From positions 62,001 to 126,000 of the forward strand of contig NZ_CALGPC010000010.1 of the NCBI RefSeq assembly GCF_937960835.1: a DNA stretch of 64,000 nucleotides, written 5' to 3'. The position numbers and the translations under genes are program-made. How positions within the stretch are numbered: position 1 is the first letter of the stretch; each line of letters begins with the position of its first letter. Below, piece after piece: positions 41,668-51,089 of this stretch. The notes under the pieces are model-generated. The model was not told where the DNA came from and did no database searches. It saw nothing but the letters and a program-made list of their open reading frames with translations. The DNA comes from an uncultured Ferrovibrio sp. (GTDB lineage: Bacteria; Pseudomonadota; Alphaproteobacteria; Ferrovibrionales; Ferrovibrionaceae).

Positions 41668-42339
41668 TCAGAACACGAAACCGGCGGGACGCTCAAAGCC
41701 CGGCAAGGGCCGCGTCCCGGCGTCGAACAGCACACGCTGCGGGAACAGGTTTCCTGCGCGCTTGACGATCACGGCCTGGCCGATCGGTGCTTCCGGCGGA
41801 CGCACCACGCCGATCAGGCGGCCGCCATCGGCGAGCTGGTTCAGCAGGGTCTCGGAGATTTCCGGAATCGCGCCAGCCAGCAGAATGACATTGAACGGCC
41901 CCTGCTTGGCCAGACCTTCCTTCAGCGCGCCTTCGACCACCGCGACATTATCGAGGCCAAGGGACTGCAGGGTCTGGCTGGCCTGCTGCGCCAGGGCGGT
42001 ATCAAATTCGAGACCAATGGCCGTATTCACGATCTTGGCGAGCACCGCGACGTCGTAGCCGGTAGCGCAGCCAATCACGAGCGCGATGTCCTGCGGCTGC
42101 AGCTCGGCTTCCTGCAGCAGGCGGGCCAGCACCATCGGCTCCATCAGGAAGCGGCCGGGCGCCACGGCGACGTCTTCATCCATATACGCCACGCCGCGAT
42201 AGGGCTGCGGCACAAACTGCTCACGCGGCAAGGCCTCCATGGCATTGATCACCTGCTCGTCAATCACCTTGTTGGGACGAAGCTGGCTCAGCACCATCTG
42301 GCGACGGGCTTGGGCATATTGGCGATCGGCTTGGGCCAT
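41668..42339 (-). CDS. pcm: Protein-L-isoaspartate O-methyltransferase (divergent)
   Basis: 223 residues. The N-terminal region ARRQMVLSQLRPNKVIDEQVINAMEALPREQFVP and RFLMEPMVLARLLQEAEL matches PIMT, which methylates isoaspartyl residues for repair. The SAM-binding motif I reads ALVIGCATGYDVAVLAKI instead of the usual G-x-G-x-G. This form is common in alphaproteobacterial homologues beside tolC, and activity may be altered. It starts the pcm-rhodanese-tolC series. Confidence 0.85.
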   Translation of the reverse strand: MAQADRQYAQARRQMVLSQLRPNKVIDEQVINAMEALPREQFVPQPYRGVAYMDEDVAVAPGRFLMEPMVLARLLQEAELQPQDIALVIGCATGYDVAVLAKIVNTAIGLEFDTALAQQASQTLQSLGLDNVAVVEGALKEGLAKQGPFNVILLAGAIPEISETLLNQLADGGRLIGVVRPPEAPIGQAVIVKRAGNLFPQRVLFDAGTRPLPGFERPAGFVF

Positions 42340-42521
42340 GGGTCGGATTCCGCGCTGGCTGTAACAGAAGATTGGCGCCGTTTATAATGCTGCAATGCGG
42401 CGAAAACAACGGTTCTATGATGGTTTAGCCGTGATCTGTGACATGCCGGGGCCGGAGCATTCGCCGTTACAAACCCTTGACCCCGCAGGCCGGTAACCCT
42501 TAGTAAGAGGCGCGCTCGCGA

Positions 42522-42595
42522 GGTCCGGTGGCGGAGTGGTGACGCAGCGGACTGCAAATCCGCGTACGCCGGTTCAATTCCGGCCCGGACCTCCA
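42522..42595 (+). tRNA. tRNA-Cys(GCA)
   Basis: Acceptor stem GGTCCGG/CCGGACC, D-arm region, anticodon stem-loop GCGGACTGCAAATCCGC (anticodon GCA), T-arm GCCGGTTCAATTCCGGC. CCA is encoded at 42593-42595. Total 74 nt. Confidence 0.97.
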
Positions 42596-42780
42596 ATTCC
42601 TTCCGTCCTCGTCTGGGCTGCCTAAACCGGTCTGCAAAGCCTATGAACGACCTGCCCCAATACCTTCAATCCGCTTGGTAAGCCCTTCCACCGCCAAGCC
42701 GTTATGGCTGCAGACAGTCTGTTATGCCTAACCTTTCGTTAAGCCGGATCGCGTAGCCTTCTTTCTGCCAAGGAGGGGCG

Positions 42781-43158
42781 ATGAAGATCATCGGCTACGG
42801 CAAGACCGAGAAAATCGATCACCTGGTCAGCAAGGACATGCTGGACCGGGAATCGGCGCGCAAGCTGCAGAAGTTTCTCGAAGAAGTCGAGATGTCGATC
42901 TTCAACGCCAACCGCGAGGTGATCCGGAAGGCGGTGCCAGAACTGACCCGGGAATCCTTCATGGCCTTCAGCGTCCGCGTTGCCGAAGCCCGTGCCCGCT
43001 ACATCAAGACGGCGCTGGAACTCGCCGCGATCCCCCATCCCTCGCCCGAGGAGATTGCCCGCCTGCGCGCCGCGCGCGAGGCCAATGACGAACTGGTGCA
43101 GGCTTTCGAGGCGACCAAGCGGATCATCGAACGCGGCTATACCCTGCTGCCGCGCTGA
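42781..43158 (+). CDS. Conserved small helical protein of unknown function
   Basis: 125 residues from the ATG at 42781, which follows the strong Shine-Dalgarno AAGGAGG. Entirely alpha-helical and charged (LDRESARKLQKFLEEVEMSIFNANREVIRKAVPEL...ARARYIKTALELAAI). I recognise no domain. It sits upstream of the MoxR gene on the same strand, 128 bp away, and could be transcribed separately. Codon usage fits the surrounding genes. Confidence 0.65.
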   Translation: MKIIGYGKTEKIDHLVSKDMLDRESARKLQKFLEEVEMSIFNANREVIRKAVPELTRESFMAFSVRVAEARARYIKTALELAAIPHPSPEEIARLRAAREANDELVQAFEATKRIIERGYTLLPR

Positions 43159-43286
43159 GCGTTCAACCACCAATCTCTGCGGCTATTCGCCTTATTAAGC
43201 GTTCGGCATCGCAATGCAGGCGGCGGGCCGCCTTGTGACGCGGCCCCGGACCGGGCATGATTTATAGGTCCATAGCCCTAGATCGT

Positions 43287-44210
<924 letters not shown>

Positions 44211-44214
44211 GGCG

Positions 44215-45447
44215 ATGAACCTGCGGCCCGATCTGCCAGCAGGTGAACACGGCGCTTTTGCCGCCAATATCGTGCATTTCGTGCGTCTGCTGCGCGCCGC
44301 CGGGCTGCGGCTGGGACCTGGCAAGGCGCTCGATGCCGTGCGTGCGGTGGAAGCCGCCGGCATCCGCCGCCGCGACGATCTCTACTGGACCCTGTTTGCG
44401 GTCCTGGTGAACCGGCGCGATCAGCGCGAGCTCTTCGATCAGGCTTTCCATATCTTCTGGCGCGATCCAAAGATCATGGAACGCATGATGAGCCTGCTGC
44501 TGCCCGAGGCAGAGAGCACCGCCGAGCCGCAGAAGAACAGCGTTTCGCAGCGTCTTCGCCAGGCCCTGCTGCCCAATCGCGGAGACAGCCAGCCGAGCGG
44601 CGAGCAGAAGGAAGTCGAAATCGACGCCACCTTGACCTTCTCTGCCGACGAACTGCTGCAGAAGAAGGACTTCGCCGAGATGACGGCGGAAGAACTCGAT
44701 CTGGCCAAGGCAGCGCTCGCCCGCATGGATTGGCCCTTCCGCCCGAACCGGACTCGCCGCATGAAACCCGATGTCCGCGGACACCGCGTCGATCTGCGCG
44801 CCAGCCTGCAAGCCTCGCTGCGCACCGGCGGCGCAATCATTCCGCTGAAGCGCAAAAGCCCGGGCGAACGTCCGCCGCCCTTGGTCGTGCTGTGCGACAT
44901 CTCCGGCTCGATGAGCCAGTACAGCCGTATGTTCCTGCATTTCATGCATGCGCTGACCAACGACCGCGCGCGCGTGCATTCCTTCCTGTTCGGCACGCGG
45001 CTGACCAATGTCACACGCCTTTTGCGGCAGCGCGACGTCGACAAGGCGCTGGCATCGGTCAGTGAGCATGTGCCGGATTGGTCGGGTGGCACGCGCATCG
45101 GCGCCACCTTGGCAGAGTTCAACCGGCTGTGGTCGCGGCGGGTACTGGCGCAGGGCGCCGTGGTGCTGCTGGTGACCGATGGCCTGGACCGCGAGGGCGG
45201 CGAAGGCCTCGGGCGCGAAATGGAGCGGCTGCACAAATCCTCCCGCCGCCTGATCTGGCTCAATCCGCTGCTGCGCTGGGAGGGCTTCGAGCCGAAAGCG
45301 GCCGGTATCCGCGCCATCCTGCCCCATGTTGACGATTTCCGGCCGGTTCACAATCTTAACTCTATCGCCGATCTTGCCGCGGCGCTGAGCCATGACAGCG
45401 ATGCCGGCAATCGGTGGCGGGAGAACATGAGGAGGATGGCGGCATGA
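44215..45447 (+). CDS. VWA-domain protein (CoxE-like)
   Basis: 410 residues. The C-terminal half is a von Willebrand factor A domain with the MIDAS motif CDISGSMSQYSRM and the downstream SGGTRIGATLAEF and VTDGLDREGG acidic site. The N-terminal half is a helical CoxE region (ANIVHFVRLLRAAGLRLGPGKALDAV). It is the partner of the MoxR ATPase in maturation of CoxL-type enzymes. It starts 4 bp after the ATPase gene, with GAGG upstream, and overlaps the next gene by 4 bp (ATGA). Confidence 0.92.
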   Translation: MNLRPDLPAGEHGAFAANIVHFVRLLRAAGLRLGPGKALDAVRAVEAAGIRRRDDLYWTLFAVLVNRRDQRELFDQAFHIFWRDPKIMERMMSLLLPEAESTAEPQKNSVSQRLRQALLPNRGDSQPSGEQKEVEIDATLTFSADELLQKKDFAEMTAEELDLAKAALARMDWPFRPNRTRRMKPDVRGHRVDLRASLQASLRTGGAIIPLKRKSPGERPPPLVVLCDISGSMSQYSRMFLHFMHALTNDRARVHSFLFGTRLTNVTRLLRQRDVDKALASVSEHVPDWSGGTRIGATLAEFNRLWSRRVLAQGAVVLLVTDGLDREGGEGLGREMERLHKSSRRLIWLNPLLRWEGFEPKAAGIRAILPHVDDFRPVHNLNSIADLAAALSHDSDAGNRWRENMRRMAA

Positions 45448-45773
45448 ACAGACAGCAGACTGACGACATCCTGGCCACAGCGCAGGCCTGGAAAGCCGCC
45501 GGCAAGGGCGTTGCGCTGGCCACGGTCGTGACCACCTGGGGCTCGGCCCCGCGCCCCGTGGGCAGCCAGCTCGTGGTCGACAATGAAGGCAAATTTTTGG
45601 GTTCGGTTTCCGGCGGCTGCATTGAAGGCGCCGTGGTCACGGAGGCGCTGGACGCCATCGCCGACGGCAAGCCGCGCCTGCTGGATTTCGGCGTGTCGGA
45701 TGCGCAGGCCTGGGAAGTCGGGCTCGCCTGCGGCGGCAAGATTCAAGTCTATGTCGAGCGGCTGGACGGATGA
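45444..45773 (+). CDS. XdhC N-terminal (XdhC_CoxI) domain protein
   Basis: 109 residues from the ATG at 45444 inside the CoxE stop (ATGA). It holds only the XdhC_CoxI part: ATVVTTWGSAPRPVGSQLVVDNEG and VSGGCIEGAVVTEAL with the conserved Cys, then EVGLACGGKIQVYVERL. XdhC binds and sulfurates the molybdenum cofactor before insertion. The C-terminal Rossmann half is encoded by the next, overlapping gene, so the protein is split in two. Confidence 0.9.
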   Translation: MNRQQTDDILATAQAWKAAGKGVALATVVTTWGSAPRPVGSQLVVDNEGKFLGSVSGGCIEGAVVTEALDAIADGKPRLLDFGVSDAQAWEVGLACGGKIQVYVERLDG

Positions 45774-46492
45774 AAAAGGAAATCCTCGACCAATTGCAGC
45801 AGGACCGCGCCCAAAAGCGCCCGGTGGTGCTGGCGACCTTCCTGAACACGGGTGAGCAGCGCCTGCTGTATCTCTATGGCAAGAAAGGCCTGAAGGACAT
45901 CGATCCGCGCATCGGCGAAGCCGCCCGCGCCGCCCTTCTGGAAGACAAGCCGCGTACCATCGAGACCGAGCAAGGCCCTCTCTTCCTCAATGTGTTCAAT
46001 CCGCCGCTGCGCCTCGTTCTGGTGGGTGCGGTGCATATCGCCCAGGCGCTCGTGCCGATGGCGCAGTTGGCCGGTTATGAAGTCATCGTCATCGATCCAC
46101 GCAGCGCCTTCGGCTCGGCCGAACGCTTCCCCGGCGTGAGGCTGTCGAACGACTGGCCAGATGAGGCCATGGCGGAGATCAAGCCCGATCTGCGCACGGC
46201 AGTGGTGACGCTGACGCATGATCCGAAGATCGACGATCCGGCGCTGATCGCCGCGTTGAAATCGGATGTGTTCTATATCGGCGCGCTCGGCAGCAAGAAA
46301 ACCCATGCCTCGCGGCTGGAGCGGCTGCTCGCCGCGGGCATTCCTGAGCATGAACTGGCGCGTATTCACGGTCCGGTCGGCCTGAGCATCGGCGCGAAAT
46401 CGCCGGCCGAGATCGCGATATCGATCCTGGCGCAGATGACCGCCGCCCTGCGTCAGCCGGCCGAACGCAACCCAGTCACTGCCGCGGCCTGA
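45770..46492 (+). CDS. XdhC C-terminal Rossmann domain protein
   Basis: 240 residues. The ATG overlaps the previous stop (ATGA). A short N-terminal stretch precedes the Rossmann fold with LRLVLVGAVHIAQALVPMAQLAGYEVIVID and FYIGALGSKKTHASRLERL, then RIHGPVGLSIGAKSPAEIAISILAQM, the defining C-terminal motif of XdhC. Together with the preceding gene it reconstitutes a complete XdhC chaperone. Confidence 0.92.
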   Translation: MKKEILDQLQQDRAQKRPVVLATFLNTGEQRLLYLYGKKGLKDIDPRIGEAARAALLEDKPRTIETEQGPLFLNVFNPPLRLVLVGAVHIAQALVPMAQLAGYEVIVIDPRSAFGSAERFPGVRLSNDWPDEAMAEIKPDLRTAVVTLTHDPKIDDPALIAALKSDVFYIGALGSKKTHASRLERLLAAGIPEHELARIHGPVGLSIGAKSPAEIAISILAQMTAALRQPAERNPVTAAA

Positions 46493-46495
46493 GCG

Positions 46496-48136
46496 ATGTT
46501 CTTTGGTCCAGTCCCGGTGCAAGCCGCTGCCGGCGGCATTCTCGCCCATAGCCTCAGCGCGGGCAGCCAACGCTTCAAGAAGGGCCGCGTCCTCAGCGCC
46601 GACGATATCGCTGCGCTGAAAGCCGCCGGGTACGAGCGGGTTCATATCGCCCGCCTGGAGGCGGACGACATGGCGGAGGATGAAGCCGCCGGACGCATTG
46701 CCGCAGCCGCAGCCGGACCGCATGCCCGAGTCGGTGCCGCCTTTACCGGTCGCGCCAATCTCTATGCCGAAAGCGCGGGCCTCGCCCGCATCGACACGCG
46801 CCGGCTGGACGAACTCAACGAACAGGATGAAGCGCTGACCATCGCCACGGTGCCGGATTACGACATGGTCGAACCCGGACAGATGCTGGCGACTGTCAAG
46901 ATCATTCCCTTCGCCGCCCCGCGAAACGTGATCGAGCGCAGCGAAGCGATGCTGCAAGCGGCAGGTCCGCTGGTGCAGGTCGCGCCCTTCCAGCCGAAAG
47001 CCGCCGGCCTGATCCTGACCCGCGTGGCGGAAACAAAGGCCAGCGTACTGGTCAAGACCGAACAGGCCGTGGCGCAGCGTCTGGCGCTGATGGGCGGACG
47101 CATCGCTGCGATGCGGATTGTCGCCCATGATGAGGCGGCCGTGGCGGAAGCCATTGCAGAGCTGAAGGCGCAAGGCTGCGAGCCGATTTTGATCTTCGGC
47201 GCCTCGGCCACGGTCGACCGGCTCGACATGGTTCCGGCCGGCCTAGTGAGAGCGGGCGGCATGGTGGAGCATTTTGGCATGCCGGTCGATCCCGGCAACC
47301 TGCTGATGCTGGGCCGCCATGGCGATGTGCCGGTGGTCGGCGTGCCGGGCTGCGCCCGCTCACCCAAGCTCAATGGCTTCGACTGGGTGCTGCAGCGGCT
47401 TTGCGCCGGCATAGCGGTCCGGCGGCGCGACATCATGCGGATGGGCGCCGGCGGCCTGCTGAAGGAAATCCCCAGCCGCCCTATGCCGCGCGCGCAGACG
47501 GATGCCGCTTCGTCCGATACCGGCACCGCCCCTCGACGTCCCAAGATCGCCGCCATAATCCTGGCCGCCGGCATGTCGCGCCGCTTTGGCGACGGCCATA
47601 AGCTGCTGGCAGACCTGGAAGGCAAGCCGGTAATCCGCCATGTGACGGACGCCGTGCGCGCCTCTTCGACCCGGCCAATCCTGCTGGTGACCGGACACCA
47701 GGCCGATGCCGTCGTTGCCGCGGCCGGCAGCAACGACCTCACAGTTATCCACAACCCTTCTTATGCCGATGGCCTGGCCTCATCGCTGCGGGTTGGACTA
47801 GCGGCGCTGCCAGCAGGCCTGGATGGCGTCGTGGTCTGCCTGGGCGACATGCCCGATGTCGGCACGGCGGTGCTGGAAAAGCTGATTACCGCCTTCAATC
47901 CGGTCGAAGGACGGGCCATCTGCCTGCCCATCCACAATGGCAAGCGCGGCAACCCGACGTTGTGGGGCGCCCAATTCCTGCCCGACCTGCTCCGTCTGGA
48001 GGGGGATAGCGGCGCGCGCAGTCTGTTCGGCCCCTATGCGGATTGGATCTGCGAGGTGCCTGTGGATGATCCTGGCATCCTGCAGGACTACGATACCGAG
48101 GCCATGCTGGCCAACCGCCGCGCGGCGAAGCGATAG
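46496..48136 (+). CDS. Fusion of a MoeA-like molybdopterin-binding domain and a MocA-like cytidylyltransferase
   Basis: 546 residues. The N-terminal domain (about 1-340) has the molybdopterin-binding fold: FGPVPVQAAAGGILAHSL, ASVLVKTEQAVAQRL, GASATVDRLDMVPAGLVRAGG and PGNLLMLG. The C-terminal domain (from about 350) is a nucleotidyltransferase with AAIILAAGMSRRFGDGHKLLADLEGKPVI and VVCLGDMPDV. MocA attaches CMP to molybdopterin, giving the MCD cofactor that CO-dehydrogenase and xanthine-dehydrogenase families need. It ends the maturation operon. Confidence 0.9.
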   Translation: MFFGPVPVQAAAGGILAHSLSAGSQRFKKGRVLSADDIAALKAAGYERVHIARLEADDMAEDEAAGRIAAAAAGPHARVGAAFTGRANLYAESAGLARIDTRRLDELNEQDEALTIATVPDYDMVEPGQMLATVKIIPFAAPRNVIERSEAMLQAAGPLVQVAPFQPKAAGLILTRVAETKASVLVKTEQAVAQRLALMGGRIAAMRIVAHDEAAVAEAIAELKAQGCEPILIFGASATVDRLDMVPAGLVRAGGMVEHFGMPVDPGNLLMLGRHGDVPVVGVPGCARSPKLNGFDWVLQRLCAGIAVRRRDIMRMGAGGLLKEIPSRPMPRAQTDAASSDTGTAPRRPKIAAIILAAGMSRRFGDGHKLLADLEGKPVIRHVTDAVRASSTRPILLVTGHQADAVVAAAGSNDLTVIHNPSYADGLASSLRVGLAALPAGLDGVVVCLGDMPDVGTAVLEKLITAFNPVEGRAICLPIHNGKRGNPTLWGAQFLPDLLRLEGDSGARSLFGPYADWICEVPVDDPGILQDYDTEAMLANRRAAKR

Positions 48137-48312
48137 CCATGGAATCTTGGTTAATCGAATATTATCCCTATTCCGAGAATAACTAACTCATCTGGCTTTT
48201 GCCGATGCGTGGAATTTGTCATAGTGGATGGGGCCGCGGGGGCAAAAACTACGCTTAAATCGGCAGGTTGCCGCCCTCTCCACGACCGTTACCGGAGAAA
48301 GCGACCGTTTCG

Positions 48313-49563
48313 ATGAGCGAAGCGATTATTCAGAACCAGCCGTCGTTCGACGACGAAAAGATGTTCACCGACTTTGACCGCTTGGTTCGCGGCAAGATTT
48401 TCGGTGGGCGTCTGGCCGCTGTCATCCAGTTCGTCAATCCAAAGACCTTCGAGCGCAACCGCGAGAGCTACAACATCGTTGTGCACTCGATCCGGTCGCT
48501 GATGTCAAAGTACGAAGGCACCTTTTACACGCTGCACGATTATTCGATTGTCCTGTTCGTCCGGTTGTCGGAGCGCTTTTTCGACCAGACCTTCGAAAAG
48601 CTGGTGCTGGAAATCGACGATATTCTGACCCGCAACAACGTCGCAATCGGCCTGACCCCGGAAGAAGCTGAGAATGCCGTTCGCTGGTACCGCTTCGACA
48701 GCCAGTTCGAGGAACTGCAGGAACTGGTGGATTCAATCCAGCAGCGCTACCGCACTTTCTCTGAACGCCGCAAGCGCCTGCTGGCCAAGGCGGGCACCGC
48801 CGCCGGCCAGGGCGAAGGCACGCCGCTGACCCCCGGCGCCCTGCAGCAGATCGACGACATCCTCAAGAAGGCCGACGTTTCCACCTTCATGAAGCGGCAG
48901 CCGGTGACGCTGTGCTACGGCAACCAGCCGCCGAAGCCGATTTTCCAGGAAATCTTCGTCGGCGTGAACGAGCTGCGCCAGGCCATTGCTCCGAACGTCA
49001 ACCTGCGCGGCGCACGCTCGCTGTTTCATCATCTGACCCGTACGCTGGATGGCCGTGTTTTCCGCGCCCTGCTGGACGGCTACGTGACCCGCAACAGCGG
49101 TCCGTTCAGCATCAACGTGAATGTCAGCACCATCCTGAGCGACACGTTCCGCGAATTCGACAGCCGGATCGGCAATATCATCAAGAAAGAACAGATCATC
49201 ATCGAGCTGCAGCGCTACGATGTGTTCTGGGATTTCGGCGAATACCAGCTCGCCTGCGAATTCCTGCACAATTCAGGCTATCGCCTGCTGATCGACGGCA
49301 TCACGCCCGACCTGCTGCAGCTTTTCGGGCGCAAGGAACTCAAGGCCGATTTCATCAAGCTGTTCTATTTCCGTGACCGGCACGACGAGTGGATCGACAA
49401 GGAACTGGCCAGCAAGATCACCGAAACCGATGCCAACCGTGTCATCATGGCACGCTGCGAAACCGAGGAAGCGCTGAAAGCCGGCATGGCTGCAGGCATC
49501 CGCCTGTTCCAGGGCTGGCATATCGACAATCTGATCCGCGCCTCGCGTGAAGTGGTGAATTGA
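48313..49563 (+). CDS. Uncharacterised protein with degenerate GGDEF/EAL-like layout
   Basis: 416 residues from the ATG at 48313. The N-terminal part (RLAAVIQFVNPKTFERNRESYNIVV to YSIVLFVRLSERFFDQTFEKLV) has the strand-helix order of a GGDEF domain without the signature. A linker and coiled part follow. The C-terminal part (FSINVNVSTILSDTFREF, IIIELQRYDVFWDFGEYQLACEFLHNSGYRLLIDGITPDLLQLF, DFIKLFYF, ARCETEEALKAGMAAGIRLFQGWHID) parallels an EAL domain; the E-A/V-L, D-D-F-G-T and E-x-x-E residues are replaced, so no phosphodiesterase activity is expected. It could be a cyclic di-GMP receptor or a scaffold. The family is not known to me. Confidence 0.65.
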   Translation: MSEAIIQNQPSFDDEKMFTDFDRLVRGKIFGGRLAAVIQFVNPKTFERNRESYNIVVHSIRSLMSKYEGTFYTLHDYSIVLFVRLSERFFDQTFEKLVLEIDDILTRNNVAIGLTPEEAENAVRWYRFDSQFEELQELVDSIQQRYRTFSERRKRLLAKAGTAAGQGEGTPLTPGALQQIDDILKKADVSTFMKRQPVTLCYGNQPPKPIFQEIFVGVNELRQAIAPNVNLRGARSLFHHLTRTLDGRVFRALLDGYVTRNSGPFSINVNVSTILSDTFREFDSRIGNIIKKEQIIIELQRYDVFWDFGEYQLACEFLHNSGYRLLIDGITPDLLQLFGRKELKADFIKLFYFRDRHDEWIDKELASKITETDANRVIMARCETEEALKAGMAAGIRLFQGWHIDNLIRASREVVN

Positions 49564-49622
49564 GCGGAACTCTTCGTTCTGCTCATCCGTTTAGTCGTCA
49601 TCTCAGCATCGGTAGTTGCCTC

Positions 49623-50069
49623 ATGTGGAACCGTTCCAGTCACAAGACATCTTCAAGCGAAGCCCAAAACCAGCCCACCGAGGTTCGCGCGCAGCCCGTG
49701 GCCGCGACCACGGGGAAGAAGGTTGGCTCGGCGAAGGATAACGAGAGGATCGAGAAGATCCTTGCCAGCATCGCCATTGACACTTCGCAGACCTTCAATG
49801 CGATGCTCGACTCCCTGATGGGCGACCGGCCCGTTGCGCATCACGAAAGCAGTCAGACCCGCGACTTCATCCTGACGATGTTCGACGAGATCCGTCAGGA
49901 GAGCAATCGCGACGCCGTGGTGCTGGCGCGCAAGTTCGCGGATATGTGCATGCGCGCCGCGGATCAGCTCAACGACAATCACCAGCGCACAGTGGCGCGC
50001 TGCGTCAGCGAATTGTTCGAGCAGTTTGCTGCCAAGCTCGATCATCGCGAACCTGCAAACACCAACTAA
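49623..50069 (+). CDS. Hypothetical protein, downstream of the EAL-like gene
   Basis: 148 residues from the ATG at 49623 (a TTG at 49560, overlapping the previous stop, is less likely). The first 45 residues are Ser/Gln/Thr-rich and probably disordered. The rest is helical: NERIEKILASIAIDTSQTFNAMLDSL, QTRDFILTMFDEIRQESNRDAVVLARKFADMCMRAADQL. No family recognised. It is 59 bp after the EAL-like gene on the same strand and may work with it. The stop is followed at 45 bp by the convergent 50115 gene. Confidence 0.6.
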   Translation: MWNRSSHKTSSSEAQNQPTEVRAQPVAATTGKKVGSAKDNERIEKILASIAIDTSQTFNAMLDSLMGDRPVAHHESSQTRDFILTMFDEIRQESNRDAVVLARKFADMCMRAADQLNDNHQRTVARCVSELFEQFAAKLDHREPANTN

Positions 50070-50114
50070 GCAATACCGGTTGAATTGCCGAAAGCGTGGG
50101 TTGGAAAAAGCCGC

Positions 50115-50915
50115 TTAAAGCGCTTTCGGTCGATACTGCTCCAGTTCTTCGAGGAAATTGCCGGCGATGCGTGCAGGATCGTCGCCGGTTACAGCCGTGA
50201 ACAGCTTCGCATCCTCCGGTGACAGCCGTGAAATCGGCCGGATCAGACTGTCGAAGAGCAGATAGAATTCCCGATCCCCGAATGGCAGCGCCTGCCCCTC
50301 GAAAGGCCGTTCGACATAGACGGTCGAGGAAATGCCGACCGCGGTCGGATCGTGCTGCATGATTTTCATGAGCCAGTCGCGGCGCGTCTCGAAGACGCGG
50401 AAGGCCCGGATCACGCGGCCGATGACCCTATAGAAAATCTGCTTGGCCCGGGGATCCTCATAGAACTGGTCCCAGTCCAGATTGCCCGCACCGCGCTGGC
50501 GGATGTCTTCGGCGATAGCCGCCGCCTCTTCCGCCATCACATCGACATCGTCGCCGAACAGCGAGCGGACGAAGAAGAAGTAGTTGCCGATCAGCCGGCG
50601 ATCGAGTTTTTCGTCGGCGAACAGCTTGTCCAGCGGATGGACCAGCAGACGCCCGAAGGCATTCACACGGGCGCCGCGGCGCTGGTCTTCCTCGATGACA
50701 CGCAGCAGGACTTCATAAGAAGCGCGGTAGTAATGATCGTAGTCAGGCGATGTCTTCATCGCCTCGATCATCCGCTGCAGCACGTCCAGCTCGACGGTCT
50801 TGGCCCCCTGGACATGCATGCTGACGCCCTGCATCAGGGCATCCAGCAGCTTGTTCGCCATCTGCCGGAGGTAATCCGGCCCCCGGTTCAACACAATACG
50901 TTCCAAGCGATCCAT
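50115..50915 (-). CDS. Conserved hypothetical helical protein
   Basis: 266 residues from the ATG at 50915. The sequence is rich in charged helices with motifs RASYEVLLRVIEEDQRRGARV, NYFFFVRSLFGDDVDVMAEEAAAIAEDI, DPRAKQIFYRVIGRVIRAFRVFETRRDWL and PFGDREFYLLFDSLIRPI. I recognise no domain, but the even composition and intact frame speak for a real gene. It is convergent with the previous gene; an inverted repeat CCGAAAGCG/CGCTTTCGG (50088-50096 and 50121-50129) spans its end. It is divergent from purU. Confidence 0.65.
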   Translation of the reverse strand: MDRLERIVLNRGPDYLRQMANKLLDALMQGVSMHVQGAKTVELDVLQRMIEAMKTSPDYDHYYRASYEVLLRVIEEDQRRGARVNAFGRLLVHPLDKLFADEKLDRRLIGNYFFFVRSLFGDDVDVMAEEAAAIAEDIRQRGAGNLDWDQFYEDPRAKQIFYRVIGRVIRAFRVFETRRDWLMKIMQHDPTAVGISSTVYVERPFEGQALPFGDREFYLLFDSLIRPISRLSPEDAKLFTAVTGDDPARIAGNFLEELEQYRPKAL

Positions 50916-51089
50916 AATACGTTTCGGCCGACTCAGTTTCCGACGCTCGCAGATTAAGCCGCGTCCAGGCGCGATGCGAGGCAAATTTTGTGGCAACTAC
51001 AGCCACTTGGACACATTTTGTTAACCCTGTCGTTGCAATACAGGCGCCTCGCCATTAGAGTGCCGGACCCTTTTGCTTTTCGTGCTCCA

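Noticed and set aside
49560..49622. TTG start for the 148-residue hypothetical, overlapping the previous stop
   Set aside because: No ribosome binding site and a low-quality N-terminal extension; the ATG at 49623 is simpler.
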